A DNA stretch of 64,000 bases, from contig OZ023206.1 of the NCBI GenBank assembly GCA_963995525.1, positions 1,922,001 to 1,986,000 on the forward strand. The letters run 5' to 3'. Each line of letters starts with the position of its first letter. Positions within the stretch are counted from its first letter, which is position 1. The notes beneath the pieces are model-generated. The model saw nothing but the letters and a program-made list of their open reading frames with translations. It ran no database searches and was not told the DNA's origin. Source of the DNA: Escarpia spicata. Its lineage: Eukaryota; Annelida; Polychaeta; Sabellida; Siboglinidae. This document shows, piece after piece, positions 10,622 to 23,283 of the stretch. The position numbers were made by a program, and so were the translations under genes.

Positions 10622-10743
10622 GTTTGTCCCGTGGTCGAACTATCAATCTGAAGAGACCCTTGGTACATGGGGGTGTTGACCCTAATGTGATGTTTGCCCA
10701 TGGGGTTGCGATGGATACCAGCTTGCATGGTTGTATTGGAGAG
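10622..10743 (+). CDS. LG exon copy 5, first LG of long unit 1 (NVMF type)
   Basis: Carries GTT-to-TTT giving N-V-M-F-A-H-G. This change is found only in the first LG exon of long units. The intron upstream has GTAATTTATAAGG where short units have GTAAGTTATAAGG. Confidence 0.6.
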
Positions 10744-10976
10744 GTAGGTGGCAAGGCTACAAAGAGGGTGAATGACAGAACTATCTTCCGTCCATACATG
10801 TAACACAGTTGTAGTTGCAGACTGATAGCCACATCAACATGTTAACACTATACAATCTAATATTAACAGGTTGATTGTTGATAGATAGTTATCATTTTTA
10901 TCAACTTTCTTACATTGCCACAGGGGGTTGTGGTGTGCTGTAAACATGACATTGTCATATATGGTGTGCTGTAAAC

Positions 10977-11017
10977 AAAGCACACCACAATCCGCATTGG
11001 GGATTGTGGTGTGCTTT
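10977..11017. repeat. perfect 17-bp inverted repeat (hairpin) of long unit 1
   Basis: Arms AAAGCACACCACAATCC and GGATTGTGGTGTGCTTT enclose a 7-nt loop, GCATTGG. The right arm is a copy of the nearby GGTTGTGGTGTGCTGTAAAC minisatellite word and the left arm is its inversion. Present in all six long units and in no short unit: 13440, 15903, 20244, 24554 and 28864. The 15903 and 20244 copies have one arm mismatch (GTGCATT). Confidence 0.95.
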
Positions 11018-11175
11018 AAACATGACATTGTCATATATGGTGTTCTTTAAACATGACATTGACATGATGGGTGTGCTGTGAACATTACATTGCCACAAAT
11101 GGGTGATGTAAACATTACATTACATTACCATGGAGGGTGTGCTGTAAACATTGCCTTTTTATTATTCCTATGCAG

Positions 11176-11297
11176 GTTTGTCCCATGGTCGAACTATCAA
11201 TCTGAAGAGACCCTTGGTACATGGGGGTGTTGACCCTAATGTGATGGTTGCCCATGGGGTTGCGGTGGATACCAGCTTGCATGGTTGTATTGGAGAG
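11176..11297 (+). CDS. LG exon copy 6, second LG of long unit 1 (VAVD type)
   Basis: Preceded by CATTGCCTTTTTATTATTCCTATGCAG: minisatellite sequence is joined directly to the last ~20 bases of the LG acceptor, which marks the duplication breakpoint. Reads LSHGR and HGVAVD. It is phase 1 to 0 like its partner at 10622, so splicing the two together would shift frame. Confidence 0.6.
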
Positions 11298-11997
11298 GTA
11301 GGTGGCAAGGCTACAAAGAGGGTGAATGACAGAACTATGTTCCGTCCATACATGTAACACAGTTGTAGTTGCAGACTGATAGCCACATCAACAAGTTAAC
11401 ACGATACAATCTAATATTAACAGGTTGATTGTTGATAGATAGTTATCATTTTTATCAACTTTCTTACATTGCCACAGGGGGTTGTGGTGTGCTGTAAACA
11501 TGACATTGTCATATATGGTGTGCTGTAAACATGACATTGCCATGATGGGTGTGCTGTAAACATTACATTGCCACAAATGGGTGATGTAAACATTACATTA
11601 CATTACCATGGAGGGTGTGCTGTAAACATTGCATTAACACAAGGGATGTTCTGTAAACTTTACATTGCTATGATAGGTGTGCTATAAACATTACATTACC
11701 ACAAGGGATGTTCTGTAAACTTTACATTGCTATGATAGGTGTGCTATAAACATTACATTACCACAAGGGGTGTTGTGAACAGTGCATTGTTGTGAGGGGT
11801 GTACTGTAAACATTACATTACCATGAAGGCTTTGCTGTAAACATTACATTGTTATGATGGGTTTGTTGTAAACAATTCATTGCTATAAAGGTGGCGATAT
11901 GAACATTACATTGCCACAAAGGATGTGCTATGAACATTAGATTGTCTCGAGGAACTGCTGTAAACATTTCCTTGCCATGAGAGTTGTCTTGCTGTAG

Positions 11998-12169
11998 GTG
12001 ATTCTGAAGGGGCACACATTTAATGTGATGGATGACGCGATTGCCAGCAGTAACATTGTCGACTGTGGTGACGTGACACCCTGTGTCAAGCGACCCTGCA
12101 CTGTTGATGAACAGTGTATCGAAATGAGCAGCACAGAATGTTGTTGTGTCTGTCCAGTGCAATACACAG
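11998..12169 (+). CDS. EGF exon copy 4, CCC type
   Basis: Same sequence as copy 3. The minisatellite upstream has one duplicated two-repeat segment (ACAAGGGATGTTCTG occurs twice, 11640-11760). Confidence 0.6.
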
Positions 12170-13084
12170 GTATGTATTTAGTTCGCAGGTCTGCAATTAT
12201 CCTAGGGAGATGCCTTGTGTGGATGTTGCTAACTCGGTCATATTTAACTTAGACAAATATAATATATACATCCTCACGTGCCAGTGGCCGCTGTTGCTGG
12301 TTACGTCAGTGCCAGCCAGCAGTACCCACTGGCTGATCGCTTTGCGAAACTCTGAATTTAAACTCAGTCTCTGAAATCGCTCACTATATCAATGGTTGGC
12401 GGCAGGTCAGGTGGTCATAATAAAACTAATTTCAACCAACCGTGGCTTATGTTACATGCACAGTTTAGGAAGTTGAAGCAATTATTCAAATACACACTAC
12501 TGGGATTCCCAAAAGTCGATTATCTGTCATCAAATTGGGGGGGTATTTGCACTGTTCTCACGGGTGATGCAATCGTGATTGGCGAAGTCAATTACTAGTT
12601 TGACTCGTCTAACTTTCACACTTCACATAAGAGATCTGTCAGGGCTAGTTTTGCATGGCAAATAGCCCTGGCTTGCGAGGATGAATGTATATATATACAC
12701 ACCTGTATATCTAGAACTCAAATGCAATTTTCTGTAATTCTGATACAGTTTTAGATGACTTGAATGCTTTTTTAGTTTGGGACACATAAATATTTGTAAA
12801 TATAATTTCACATTAGATGTAGAGAGAGAGATAGTAGCAATGTAGGTGTAAATTAATGTATTACCCGGTTCCCGTCAGTCTGAAAATGTAGTTCACAGTC
12901 AAACTGTATTTTGCATTACAATTTTGCAACTTGTAGTAACTCATATCTTATAGTGATACATAATGTCTCTAGTTGGTTACCATTGACCATTGTAACAGGA
13001 ATATTGAGCAACTAAAGTCAAGTCAACAAATAGAGGGAGAATGGAAACAGTAATTTATAAGGCCTTTTGATTATTCCTCTGCAG

Positions 13085-13206
13085 GTTTGTCCCGTGGTCG
13101 AACTATCAATCTGAAGAGACCCTTGGTACATGGGGGTGTTGACCCTAATGTGATGTTTGCCCATGGGGTTGCGATGGATACCAGCTTGCATGGTTGTATT
13201 GGAGAG
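13085..13206 (+). CDS. LG exon copy 7, first LG of long unit 2 (NVMF type)
   Basis: Appears identical to copy 5, exactly 2,463 bp downstream. Confidence 0.6.
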
Positions 13207-13439
13207 GTAGGTGGCAAGGCTACAAAGAGGGTGAATGACAGAACTATCTTCCGTCCATACATGTAACACAGTTGTAGTTGCAGACTGATAGCCACATCAA
13301 CATGTTAACACTATACAATCTAATATTAACAGGTTGATTGTTGATAGATAGTTATCATTTTTATCAACTTTCTTACATTGCCACAGGGGGTTGTGGTGTG
13401 CTGTAAACATGACATTGTCATATATGGTGTGCTGTAAAC

Positions 13440-13480
13440 AAAGCACACCACAATCCGCATTGGGGATTGTGGTGTGCTTT
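13440..13480. repeat. hairpin of long unit 2
   Basis: Perfect 17-bp arms, identical to 10977-11017. Confidence 0.95.
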
Positions 13481-13638
13481 AAACATGACATTGTCATATA
13501 TGGTGTTCTTTAAACATGACATTGACATGATGGGTGTGCTGTGAACATTACATTGCCACAAATGGGTGATGTAAACATTACATTACATTACCATGGAGGG
13601 TGTGCTGTAAACATTGCCTTTTTATTATTCCTATGCAG

Positions 13639-13760
13639 GTTTGTCCCATGGTCGAACTATCAATCTGAAGAGACCCTTGGTACATGGGGGTGTTGACCCT
13701 AATGTGATGGTTGCCCATGGGGTTGCGGTGGATACCAGCTTGCATGGTTGTATTGGAGAG
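13639..13760 (+). CDS. LG exon copy 8, second LG of long unit 2 (VAVD type)
   Basis: Appears identical to copy 6, including LSHGR and the TTCCTATGCAG acceptor. Confidence 0.6.
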
Positions 13761-14460
13761 GTAGGTGGCAAGGCTACAAAGAGGGTGAATGACAGAACTA
13801 TGTTCCGTCCATACATGTAACACAGTTGTAGTTGCAGACTGATAGCCACATCAACAAGTTAACACGATACAATCTAATATTAACAGGTTGATTGTTGATA
13901 GATAGTTATCATTTTTATCAACTTTCTTACATTGCCACAGGGGGTTGTGGTGTGCTGTAAACATGACATTGTCATATATGGTGTGCTGTAAACATGACAT
14001 TGCCATGATGGGTGTGCTGTAAACATTACATTGCCACAAATGGGTGATGTAAACATTACATTACATTACCATGGAGGGTGTGCTGTAAACATTGCATTAA
14101 CACAAGGGATGTTCTGTAAACTTTACATTGCTATGATAGGTGTGCTATAAACATTACATTACCACAAGGGATGTTCTGTAAACTTTACATTGCTATGATA
14201 GGTGTGCTATAAACATTACATTACCACAAGGGGTGTTGTGAACAGTGCATTGTTGTGAGGGGTGTACTGTAAACATTACATTACCATGAAGGCTTTGCTG
14301 TAAACATTACATTGTTATGATGGGTTTGTTGTAAACAATTCATTGCTATAAAGGTGGCGATATGAACATTACATTGCCACAAAGGATGTGCTATGAACAT
14401 TAGATTGTCTCGAGGAACTGCTGTAAACATTTCCTTGCCATGAGAGTTGTCTTGCTGTAG

Positions 14461-14632
14461 GTGATTCTGAAGGGGCACACATTTAATGTGATGGATGACG
14501 CGATTGCCAGCAGTAACATTGTCGACTGTGGTGACGTGACACCCTGTGTCAAGCGACCCTGCACTGTTGATGAACAGTGTATCGAAATGAGCAGCACAGA
14601 ATGTTGTTGTGTCTGTCCAGTGCAATACACAG
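14461..14632 (+). CDS. EGF exon copy 5, CCC type
   Basis: Identical in peptide to copies 3 and 4. The post-EGF block of this unit has a private G-to-A change (TTTAGAAAGTTG at about 14930), one of very few differences between long units 1 and 2. Confidence 0.6.
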
Positions 14633-15547
14633 GTATGTATTTAGTTCGCAGGTCTGCAATTATCCTAGGGAGATGCCTTGTGTGGATGTTGCTAACTCGG
14701 TCATATTTAACTTAGACAAATATAATATATACATCCTCACGTGCCAGTGGCCGCTGTTGCTGGTTACGTCAGTGCCAGCCAGCAGTACCCACTGGCTGAT
14801 CGCTTTGCGAAACTCTGAATTTAAACTCAGTCTCTGAAATCGCTCACTATATCAATGGTTGGCGGCAGGTCAGGTGGTCATAATAAAACTAATTTCAACC
14901 AACCGTGGCTTATGTTACATGCACAGTTTAGAAAGTTGAAGCAATTATTCAAATACACACTACTGGGATTCCCAAAAGTCGATTATCTGTCATCAAATTG
15001 GGGGGGTATTTGCACTGTTCTCACGGGTGATGCAATCGTGATTGGCGAAGTCAATTACTAGTTTGACTCGTCTAACTTTCACACTTCACATAAGAGATCT
15101 GTCAGGGCTAGTTTTGCATGGCAAATAGCCCTGGCTTGCGAGGATGAATGTATATATATACACACCTGTATATCTAGAACTCAAATGCAATTTTCTGTAA
15201 TTCTGATACAGTTTTAGATGACTTGAATGCTTTTTTAGTTTGGGACACATAAATATTTGTAAATATAATTTCACATTAGATGTAGAGAGAGAGATAGTAG
15301 CAATGTAGGTGTAAATTAATGTATTACCCGGTTCCCGTCAGTCTGAAAATGTAGTTCACAGTCAAACTGTATTTTGCATTACAATTTTGCAACTTGTAGT
15401 AACTCATATCTTATAGTGATACATAATGTCTCTAGTTGGTTACCATTGACCATTGTAACAGGAATATTGAGCAACTAAAGTCAAGTCAACAAATAGAGGG
15501 AGAATGGAAACAGTAATTTATAAGGCCTTTTGATTATTCCTCTGCAG

Positions 15548-15669
15548 GTTTGTCCCGTGGTCGAACTATCAATCTGAAGAGACCCTTGGTACATGGGGGT
15601 GTTGACCCTAATGTGATGTTTGCCCATGGGGTTGCGATGGATACCAGCTTGCATGGTTGTATTGGAGAG
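15548..15669 (+). CDS. LG exon copy 9, first LG of long unit 3 (NVMF type)
   Basis: Same peptide as copies 5 and 7. It opens the three-fold 4.3-kb higher-order repeat. Confidence 0.6.
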
Positions 15670-15902
15670 GTAGGTGGCAAGGCTACAAAGAGGGTGAATG
15701 ACAGAACTATCTTCCGTCCATACATGTAACACAGTTGTAGTTGCAGACTGATAGCCACATCAACATGTTAACACTATACAATCTAATATTAACAGGTTGA
15801 TTGTTGATAGATAGTTATCATTTTTATCAACTTTCTTACATTGCCACAGGGGGTTGTGGTGTGCTGTAAACATGACATTGTCATATATGGTGTGCTGTAA
15901 AC

Positions 15903-15943
15903 AAAGCACACCACAATCCGCATTGGGGATTGTGGTGTGCATT
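15903..15943. repeat. hairpin of long unit 3, one arm mismatch
   Basis: Right arm ends GTGCATT instead of GTGCTTT, as also at 20244. Confidence 0.9.
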
Positions 15944-16101
15944 AAACATGACATTGTCATATATGGTGTTCTTTAAACATGACATTGACATGATGGGTGT
16001 ACTGTGAACATTACATTGCCACAAATGGGTGATGTAAACATTACATTACATTACCATGGAGGGTGTGCTGTAAACATTGCCTTTTTATTATTCCTATGCA
16101 G

Positions 16102-16223
16102 GTTTGTCCCGTGGTCGAACTATCAATCTGAAGAGACCCTTGGTACATGGGGGTGTTGACCCTAATGTGATGGTTGCCCATGGGGTTGCGGTGGATACCA
16201 GCTTGCATGGTTGTATTGGAGAG
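16102..16223 (+). CDS. LG exon copy 10, second LG of long unit 3
   Basis: LSRGR (CGT) where copies 6 and 8 have LSHGR (CAT); HGVAVD retained; TTCCTATGCAG acceptor. Confidence 0.6.
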
Positions 16224-16921
16224 GTAGGTGGCAAGGCTACAAAGAGGGTGAATGACAGAACTATGTTCCGTCCATACATGTAACACAGTTGTAGTTGCAG
16301 ACTGATAGCCACATCAACAAGTTAACACGATACAATCTAATATTAACAGGTTGATTGTTGATAGATAGTTATCATTTTTATCAACTTTCTTACATTGCCA
16401 CAGGGGGTTGTGGTGTGCTGTAAACATGACATTGTCATATATGGTGTGCTGTAAACATGACATTGCCATGATGGGTGTGCTGTAAACATTACATTGCCAC
16501 AAATGGGTGATGTAAACATTACATTACATTACCATGGAGGGTGTGCTGTAAACATTGCATTAACACAAGGGATGTTCTGTAAACTTTACATTGCTATGAT
16601 AGGTGTGCTATAAACATTACATTACCACAAGGGGTGTTGTGAACAGTGCATTGTTGTGAGGGGTGTACTGTAAACATTACATTACCACAGCAGGTGATGT
16701 GAACAGTGCATTGCTGTGAGGGGTGTACTGTAAACATTACATTACCATGAAGGCTTTGCTGTAAACAATACATTGTTATGATGGGTTTGTTGTAAACAAT
16801 ACATTGCTATAAAGGTGGTGATATAAACATTACATTGCCACAAAGGATGTGCTATGAACATTAGATTGTCACGAGGAACTGCTGTAAACATTTCCTTGCC
16901 ATAAGAGTTGTCTTGCTGTAG

Positions 16922-17093
16922 GTGATTCTGAAGGGTCACACATTTAACGTGGTGGATGACGCGATTGCCAACAGTAACATTGTCGACTGTGGTGCGGTGA
17001 CACCCTGTGTCAAGCGACCCTGCACTGTTGATGAACAGTGTATCGAAATGAGCAGCACAGAATGTAGGTGTGTCTGTCCAGTGCAATACACAG
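16922..17093 (+). CDS. EGF exon copy 6, NSN/GAV/CRC type
   Basis: Same peptide as copy 2 at 7691, so long unit 3 carries a different EGF haplotype from long units 1 and 2. Gene conversion or unequal crossover between unit types explains this. Confidence 0.6.
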
Positions 17094-18010
17094 GTATGTA
17101 TTTAGTTCGCAGCTCTGCAATTATCCTAGGGAGAAGCCTTGTGTGGATGTTGCTAACTCGGTCATATTTAACTTAGACAAATATAATATATACATCCTCA
17201 CGTGTCAGGGGTCGCTGTTGCTGGTTACGTCAGTGCCAGCCAGCAGTACCCACTGGCTGATCGATCGCTTTGCGAAACTCTGAATTTAAACTCAGTCTCT
17301 GAAATCGCTCACTATATCAATGGTTGGCGGCAGGTCAGGTGGTCATAATAAAACTAATTTCAACCAACCGTGGCTTATGTTACATGCACTGTCTAGGAAG
17401 TTGAAGCAATTATTCAAATACACTTTACTGGGATTCCCAAAAGTCGATTATCCGTCATCAAATTGGGGGGGTATTTGCACTGTTCTCACGGGTGATGCAG
17501 TCGTGACTGGCAAAGTCAATTACTAGTTTGACTCGTCTAACTTCCACACTTCACATAAGAGATCTGCCAAGGCTAGTTTTGCATGGCAAATAGCCCTGGC
17601 TTGCGAGGATGAATGTATCTATATACACCTGTATATCTAGAACTCAAATGCAATTTTCTGTAATTCTGATACAGTTTTAGATGACTTGAATGCTTTTTTA
17701 GTTTGGGACACATGAATATTTGTAAATATAATTTCACATTAGATGTAGAGAGAGAGATAGTAGCAATGTAGGTGTAAATTAATGTATTACCCGGTTCCCG
17801 TCAGTCTGAAAATGTAGTTCACAGTCAAACTGTATTTTGCATTACAATTTTGCAACTTGTAGTAACTCATATCTTATAGTGATACATAATGTCTCTAGTT
17901 GGTTACCACTGACCATTGTAACAGGAATATTGAGCAACTAAAGTCAAGTCAACAAATAGAGGGAGAATGGAAACAGTAAGTTATAAGGCCTTTTGATTAT
18001 TCCTCTGCAG

Positions 18011-18132
18011 GTTTGTCCCGTGGTCGAACTATCAATCTGAAGAGACCCTTGGTACATGGGGGTGTTGACCCTAATGTGATGGTTGCCCATGGGGTTGCGA
18101 TGGATACCAGCTTGCATGGTTGTATTGGAGAG
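18011..18132 (+). CDS. LG exon copy 11, short unit
   Basis: Consensus VAMD/SLHGC type. The following minisatellite carries an extra repeat compared with the later short units. Confidence 0.6.
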
Positions 18133-18801
18133 GTAGGTGGCAAGGCTACAAAGAGGGTGAATGACAGAACTATCTTCCGTCCATACATGTAACACAGTTG
18201 TAGTTGCAGACTGATAGCCACATCAACATGTTAACACTATACAATCTAATATTAACAGGTTGATTGTTGATAGATAGTTATCATTTTTATAAACTTTCTT
18301 ACATTGCCACAGGGGGTTGTGGTGTGCTGTAAACATGACATTGTCATATATGGTGTGCTGTAAACATGACATTGCCATGATGGGTGTACTGTAAACATTA
18401 CATTGACATGATGGGTGTGCTGTAAACATTACATTGCCACAAATGGGTGATGTAAACATTACATTACATTACCATGGAGGGTGTGCTGTAAACATTGCAT
18501 TACCACAAGGGATGTTCTGTAAACTTTACATTGCTATGATAGGTGTGCAATAAACATTACATTACCACAAGGGGTGTTGTGAACAGTGCATTGTTGTGAG
18601 GGGTGTACTGTAAACATTACATTACCATGAAGGCTTTGCTGTAAACATTACATTGTTATGATGGGTTTGTTGTAAACAATTCATTGCTATAAAGGTGGCG
18701 ATATGAACATTACATTGCCACAAAGGATGTGCTATGAACATTAGATTGTCTCGAGGAACTGCTGTAAACATTTCCTTGCCATGAGAGTTGTCTTGCTGTA
18801 G

Positions 18802-18973
18802 GTGATTCTGAAGGGGCACACATTTAATGTGATGGATGACGCGATTGCCAGCAGTAACATTGTCGACTGTGGTGACGTGACACCCTGTGTCAAGCGACCC
18901 TGCACTGTTGATGAACAGTGTATCGAAATGAGCAGCACAGAATGTTGTTGTGTCTGTCCAGTGCAATACACAG
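18802..18973 (+). CDS. EGF exon copy 7, CCC type
   Basis: Same peptide as copy 3. Confidence 0.6.
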
Positions 18974-19888
18974 GTATGTATTTAGTTCGCAGGTCTGCAA
19001 TTATCCTAGGGAGATGCCTTGTGTGGATGTTGCTAACTCGGTCATATTTAACTTAGACAAATATAATATATACATCCTCACGTGCCAGTGGCCGCTGTTG
19101 CTGGTTACGTCAGTGCCAGCCAGCAGTACCCACTGGCTGATCGCTTTGCGAAACTCTGAATTTAAACTCAGTCTCTGAAATCGCTCACTATATCAATGGT
19201 TGGCGGCAGGTCAGGTGGTCATAATAAAACTAATTTCAACCAACCGTGGCTTATGTTACATGCACAGTTTAGGAAGTTGAAGCAATTATTCAAATACACA
19301 CTACTGGGATTCCCAAAAGTCGATTATCTGTCATCAAATTGGGGAGGTATTTGCACTGTTCTCACGGGTGATGCAATCGTGATTGGCGAAGTCAATTACT
19401 AGTTTGACTCGTCTAACTTTCACACTTCACATAAGAGATCTGTCAGGGCTAGTTTTGCATGGCAAATAGCCCTGGCTTGCGAGGATGAATGTATATATAT
19501 ACACACCTGTATATCTAGAACTCAAATGCAATTTTCTGTAATTCTGATACAGTTTTAGATGACTTGAATGCTTTTTTAGTTTGGGACACATAAATATTTG
19601 TAAATATAATTTCACATTAGATGTAGAGAGAGAGATAGTAGCAATGTAGGTGTAAATTAATGTATTACCCGGTTCCCGTCAGTCTGAAAATGTAGTTCAC
19701 AGTCAAACTGTATTTTGCATTACAATTTTGCAACTTGTAGTAACTCATATCTTATAGTGATACATAATGTCTCTAGTTGGTTACCATTGACCATTGTAAC
19801 AGGAATATTGAGCAACTAAAGTCAAGTCAACAAATAGAGGGAGAATGGAAACAGTAATTTATAAGGCCTTTTGATTATTCCTCTGCAG

Positions 19889-20010
19889 GTTTGTCCCATG
19901 GTCGAACTATCAATCTGAAGAGACCCTTGGTACATGGGGGTGTTGACCCTAATGTGATGTTTGCCCATGGGGTTGCGATGGATACCAGCTTGCATGGTTG
20001 TATTGGAGAG
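19889..20010 (+). CDS. LG exon copy 12, first LG of long unit 4
   Basis: NVMF type, with LSHGR (CAT), a variant otherwise seen only in the second LG exons at 11176 and 13639. Confidence 0.6.
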
Positions 20011-20243
20011 GTAGGTGGCAAGGCTACAAAGAGGGTGAATGACAGAACTATCTTCCGTCCATACATGTAACACAGTTGTAGTTGCAGACTGATAGCCACA
20101 TCAACATGTTAACACTATACAATCTAATATTAACAGGTTGATTGTTGATAGATAGTTATCATTTTTATCAACTTTCTTACATTGCCACAGGGGGTTGTGG
20201 TGTGCTGTAAACATGACATTGTCATATATGGTGTGCTGTAAAC

Positions 20244-20284
20244 AAAGCACACCACAATCCGCATTGGGGATTGTGGTGTGCATT
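20244..20284. repeat. hairpin of long unit 4, one arm mismatch
   Basis: Same GTGCATT right-arm variant as the copy at 15903. Confidence 0.9.
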
Positions 20285-20442
20285 AAACATGACATTGTCA
20301 TATATGGTGTTCTTTAAACATGACATTGACATGATGGGTGTACTGTGAACATTACATTGCCACAAATGGGTGATGTAAACATTACATTACATTACCATGG
20401 AGGGTGTGCTGTAAACATTGCCTTTTTATTATTCCTATGCAG

Positions 20443-20564
20443 GTTTGTCCCGTGGTCGAACTATCAATCTGAAGAGACCCTTGGTACATGGGGGTGTTGA
20501 CCCTAATGTGATGGTTGCCCATGGGGTTGCGGTGGATACCAGCTTGCATGGTTGTATTGGAGAG
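20443..20564 (+). CDS. LG exon copy 13, second LG of long unit 4
   Basis: LSRGR and HGVAVD; TTCCTATGCAG acceptor. Confidence 0.6.
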
Positions 20565-21262
20565 GTAGGTGGCAAGGCTACAAAGAGGGTGAATGACAGA
20601 ACTATGTTCCGTCCATACATGTAACACAGTTGTAGTTGCAGACTGATAGCCACATCAACAAGTTAACACGATACAATCTAATATTAACAGGTTGATTGTT
20701 GATAGATAGTTATCATTTTTATCAACTTTCTTACATTGCCACAGGGGGTTGTGGTGTGCTGTAAACATGACATTGTCATATATGGTGTGCTGTAAACATG
20801 ACATTGCCATGATGGGTGTGCTGTAAACATTACATTGCCACAAATGGGTGATGTAAACATTACATTACATTACCATGGAGGGTGTGCTGTAAACATTGCA
20901 TTAACACAAGGGATGTTCTGTAAACTTTACATTGCTATGATAGGTGTGCTATAAACATTACATTACCACAAGGGGTGTTGTGAACAGTGCATTGTTGTGA
21001 GGGGTGTACTGTAAACATTACATTACCACAGCAGGTGATGTGAACAGTGCATTGCTGTGAGGGGTGTACTGTAAACATTACATTACCATGAAGGCTTTGC
21101 TGTAAACAATACATTGTTATGATGGGTTTGTTGTAAACAATACATTGCTATAAAGGTGGTGATATAAACATTACATTGCCACAAAGGATGTGCTATGAAC
21201 ATTAGATTGTCACGAGGAACTGCTGTAAACATTTCCTTGCCATAAGAGTTGTCTTGCTGTAG

Positions 21263-21434
21263 GTGATTCTGAAGGGTCACACATTTAACGTGGTGGATGA
21301 CGCGATTGCCAACAGTAACATTGTCGACTGTGGTGCGGTGACACCCTGTGTCAAGCGACCCTGCACTGTTGATGAACAGTGTATCGAAATGAGCAGCACA
21401 GAATGTAGGTGTGTCTGTCCAGTGCAATACACAG
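21263..21434 (+). CDS. EGF exon copy 8, NSN/GAV/CRC type
   Basis: Same peptide as copies 2 and 6, 4,341 bp after copy 6. Confidence 0.6.
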
Positions 21435-22351
21435 GTATGTATTTAGTTCGCAGCTCTGCAATTATCCTAGGGAGAAGCCTTGTGTGGATGTTGCTAACTC
21501 GGTCATATTTAACTTAGACAAATATAATATATACATCCTCACGTGTCAGGGGTCGCTGTTGCTGGTTACGTCAGTGCCAGCCAGCAGTACCCACTGGCTG
21601 ATCGATCGCTTTGCGAAACTCTGAATTTAAACTCAGTCTCTGAAATCGCTCACTATATCAATGGTTGGCGGCAGGTCAGGTGGTCATAATAAAACTAATT
21701 TCAACCAACCGTGGCTTATGTTACATGCACTGTCTAGGAAGTTGAAGCAATTATTCAAATACACTTTACTGGGATTCCCAAAAGTCGATTATCCGTCATC
21801 AAATTGGGGGGGTATTTGCACTGTTCTCACGGGTGATGCAGTCGTGACTGGCAAAGTCAATTACTAGTTTGACTCGTCTAACTTCCACACTTCACATAAG
21901 AGATCTGCCAAGGCTAGTTTTGCATGGCAAATAGCCCTGGCTTGCGAGGATGAATGTATCTATATACACCTGTATATCTAGAACTCAAATGCAATTTTCT
22001 GTAATTCTGATACAGTTTTAGATGACTTGAATGCTTTTTTAGTTTGGGACACATGAATATTTGTAAATATAATTTCACATTAGATGTAGAGAGAGAGATA
22101 GTAGCAATGTAGGTGTAAATTAATGTATTACCCGGTTCCCGTCAGTCTGAAAATGTAGTTCACAGTCAAACTGTATTTTGCATTACAATTTTGCAACTTG
22201 TAGTAACTCATATCTTATAGTGATACATAATGTCTCTAGTTGGTTACCACTGACCATTGTAACAGGAATATTGAGCAACTAAAGTCAAGTCAACAAATAG
22301 AGGGAGAATGGAAACAGTAAGTTATAAGGCCTTTTGATTATTCCTCTGCAG

Positions 22352-22473
22352 GTTTGTCCCGTGGTCGAACTATCAATCTGAAGAGACCCTTGGTACATGG
22401 GGGTGTTGACCCTAATGTGATGGTTGCCCATGGGGTTGCGATGGATACCAGCTTGCATGGTTGTATTGGTGAG
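22352..22473 (+). CDS. LG exon copy 14, short unit, with second potential donor
   Basis: The penultimate codon is GGT instead of GGA, giving ATTGGTGAG|GTAGGT. The change is silent but creates TTG|GTGAGG, a good alternative donor five bases upstream. Use of it would shift the frame. Confidence 0.6.
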
Positions 22474-23111
22474 GTAGGTGGCAAGGCTACAAAGAGGGTG
22501 AATGACAGAACTATCTTCCGTCCATACATGTAACACAGTTGTAGTTGCAGACTGATAGCCACATCAACAAGTTAACACTATACAATCTAATATTAACACG
22601 TTGATTGTTGATAGATAGTTATCATTTTTATCAACTTTCTTACATTGCCACAGGGGGTTGTGGTGTGCTGTAAACATGACATTGTCATATATGGTGTGCT
22701 GTAAACATGACATTGACATGATGGGTGTGCTGTAAACATTACATTGCCACAAATGGGTGATGTAAACATTACATTACATTACCATGGAGGGTGTGCTGTA
22801 AACATTGCATTACCACAAGGGATGTTCTGTAAACTTTACATTGCTATGATAGGTGTGCTATAAACATTACATTACCACAAGGGGTGTTGTGAACAGTGCA
22901 TTGTTGTGAGGGGTGTACTGTAAACATTACATTACCATGAAGGCTTTGCTGTAAACATTACATTGTTATGATGGGTTTGTTGTAAACAATTCATTGCTAT
23001 AAAGGTGGCGATATGAACATTACATTGCCACAAAGGATGTGCTATGAACATTAGATTGTCTCGAGGAACTGCTGTAAACATTTCCTTGCCATGAGAGTTG
23101 TCTTGCTGTAG

Positions 23112-23283
23112 GTGATTCTGAAGGGGCACACATTTAATGTGATGGATGACGCGATTGCCAGCAGTAACATTGTCGACTGTGGTGACGTGACACCCTGTGT
23201 CAAGCGACCCTGCACTGTTGATGAACAGTGTATCGAAATGAGCAGCACAGAATGTTGTTGTGTCTGTCCAGTGCAATACACAG
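23112..23283 (+). CDS. EGF exon copy 9, CCC type
   Basis: Same peptide as copy 3. The intron just after has CAGGTTTGCAATT (T for C), shared with the copy at 27422. Confidence 0.6.
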
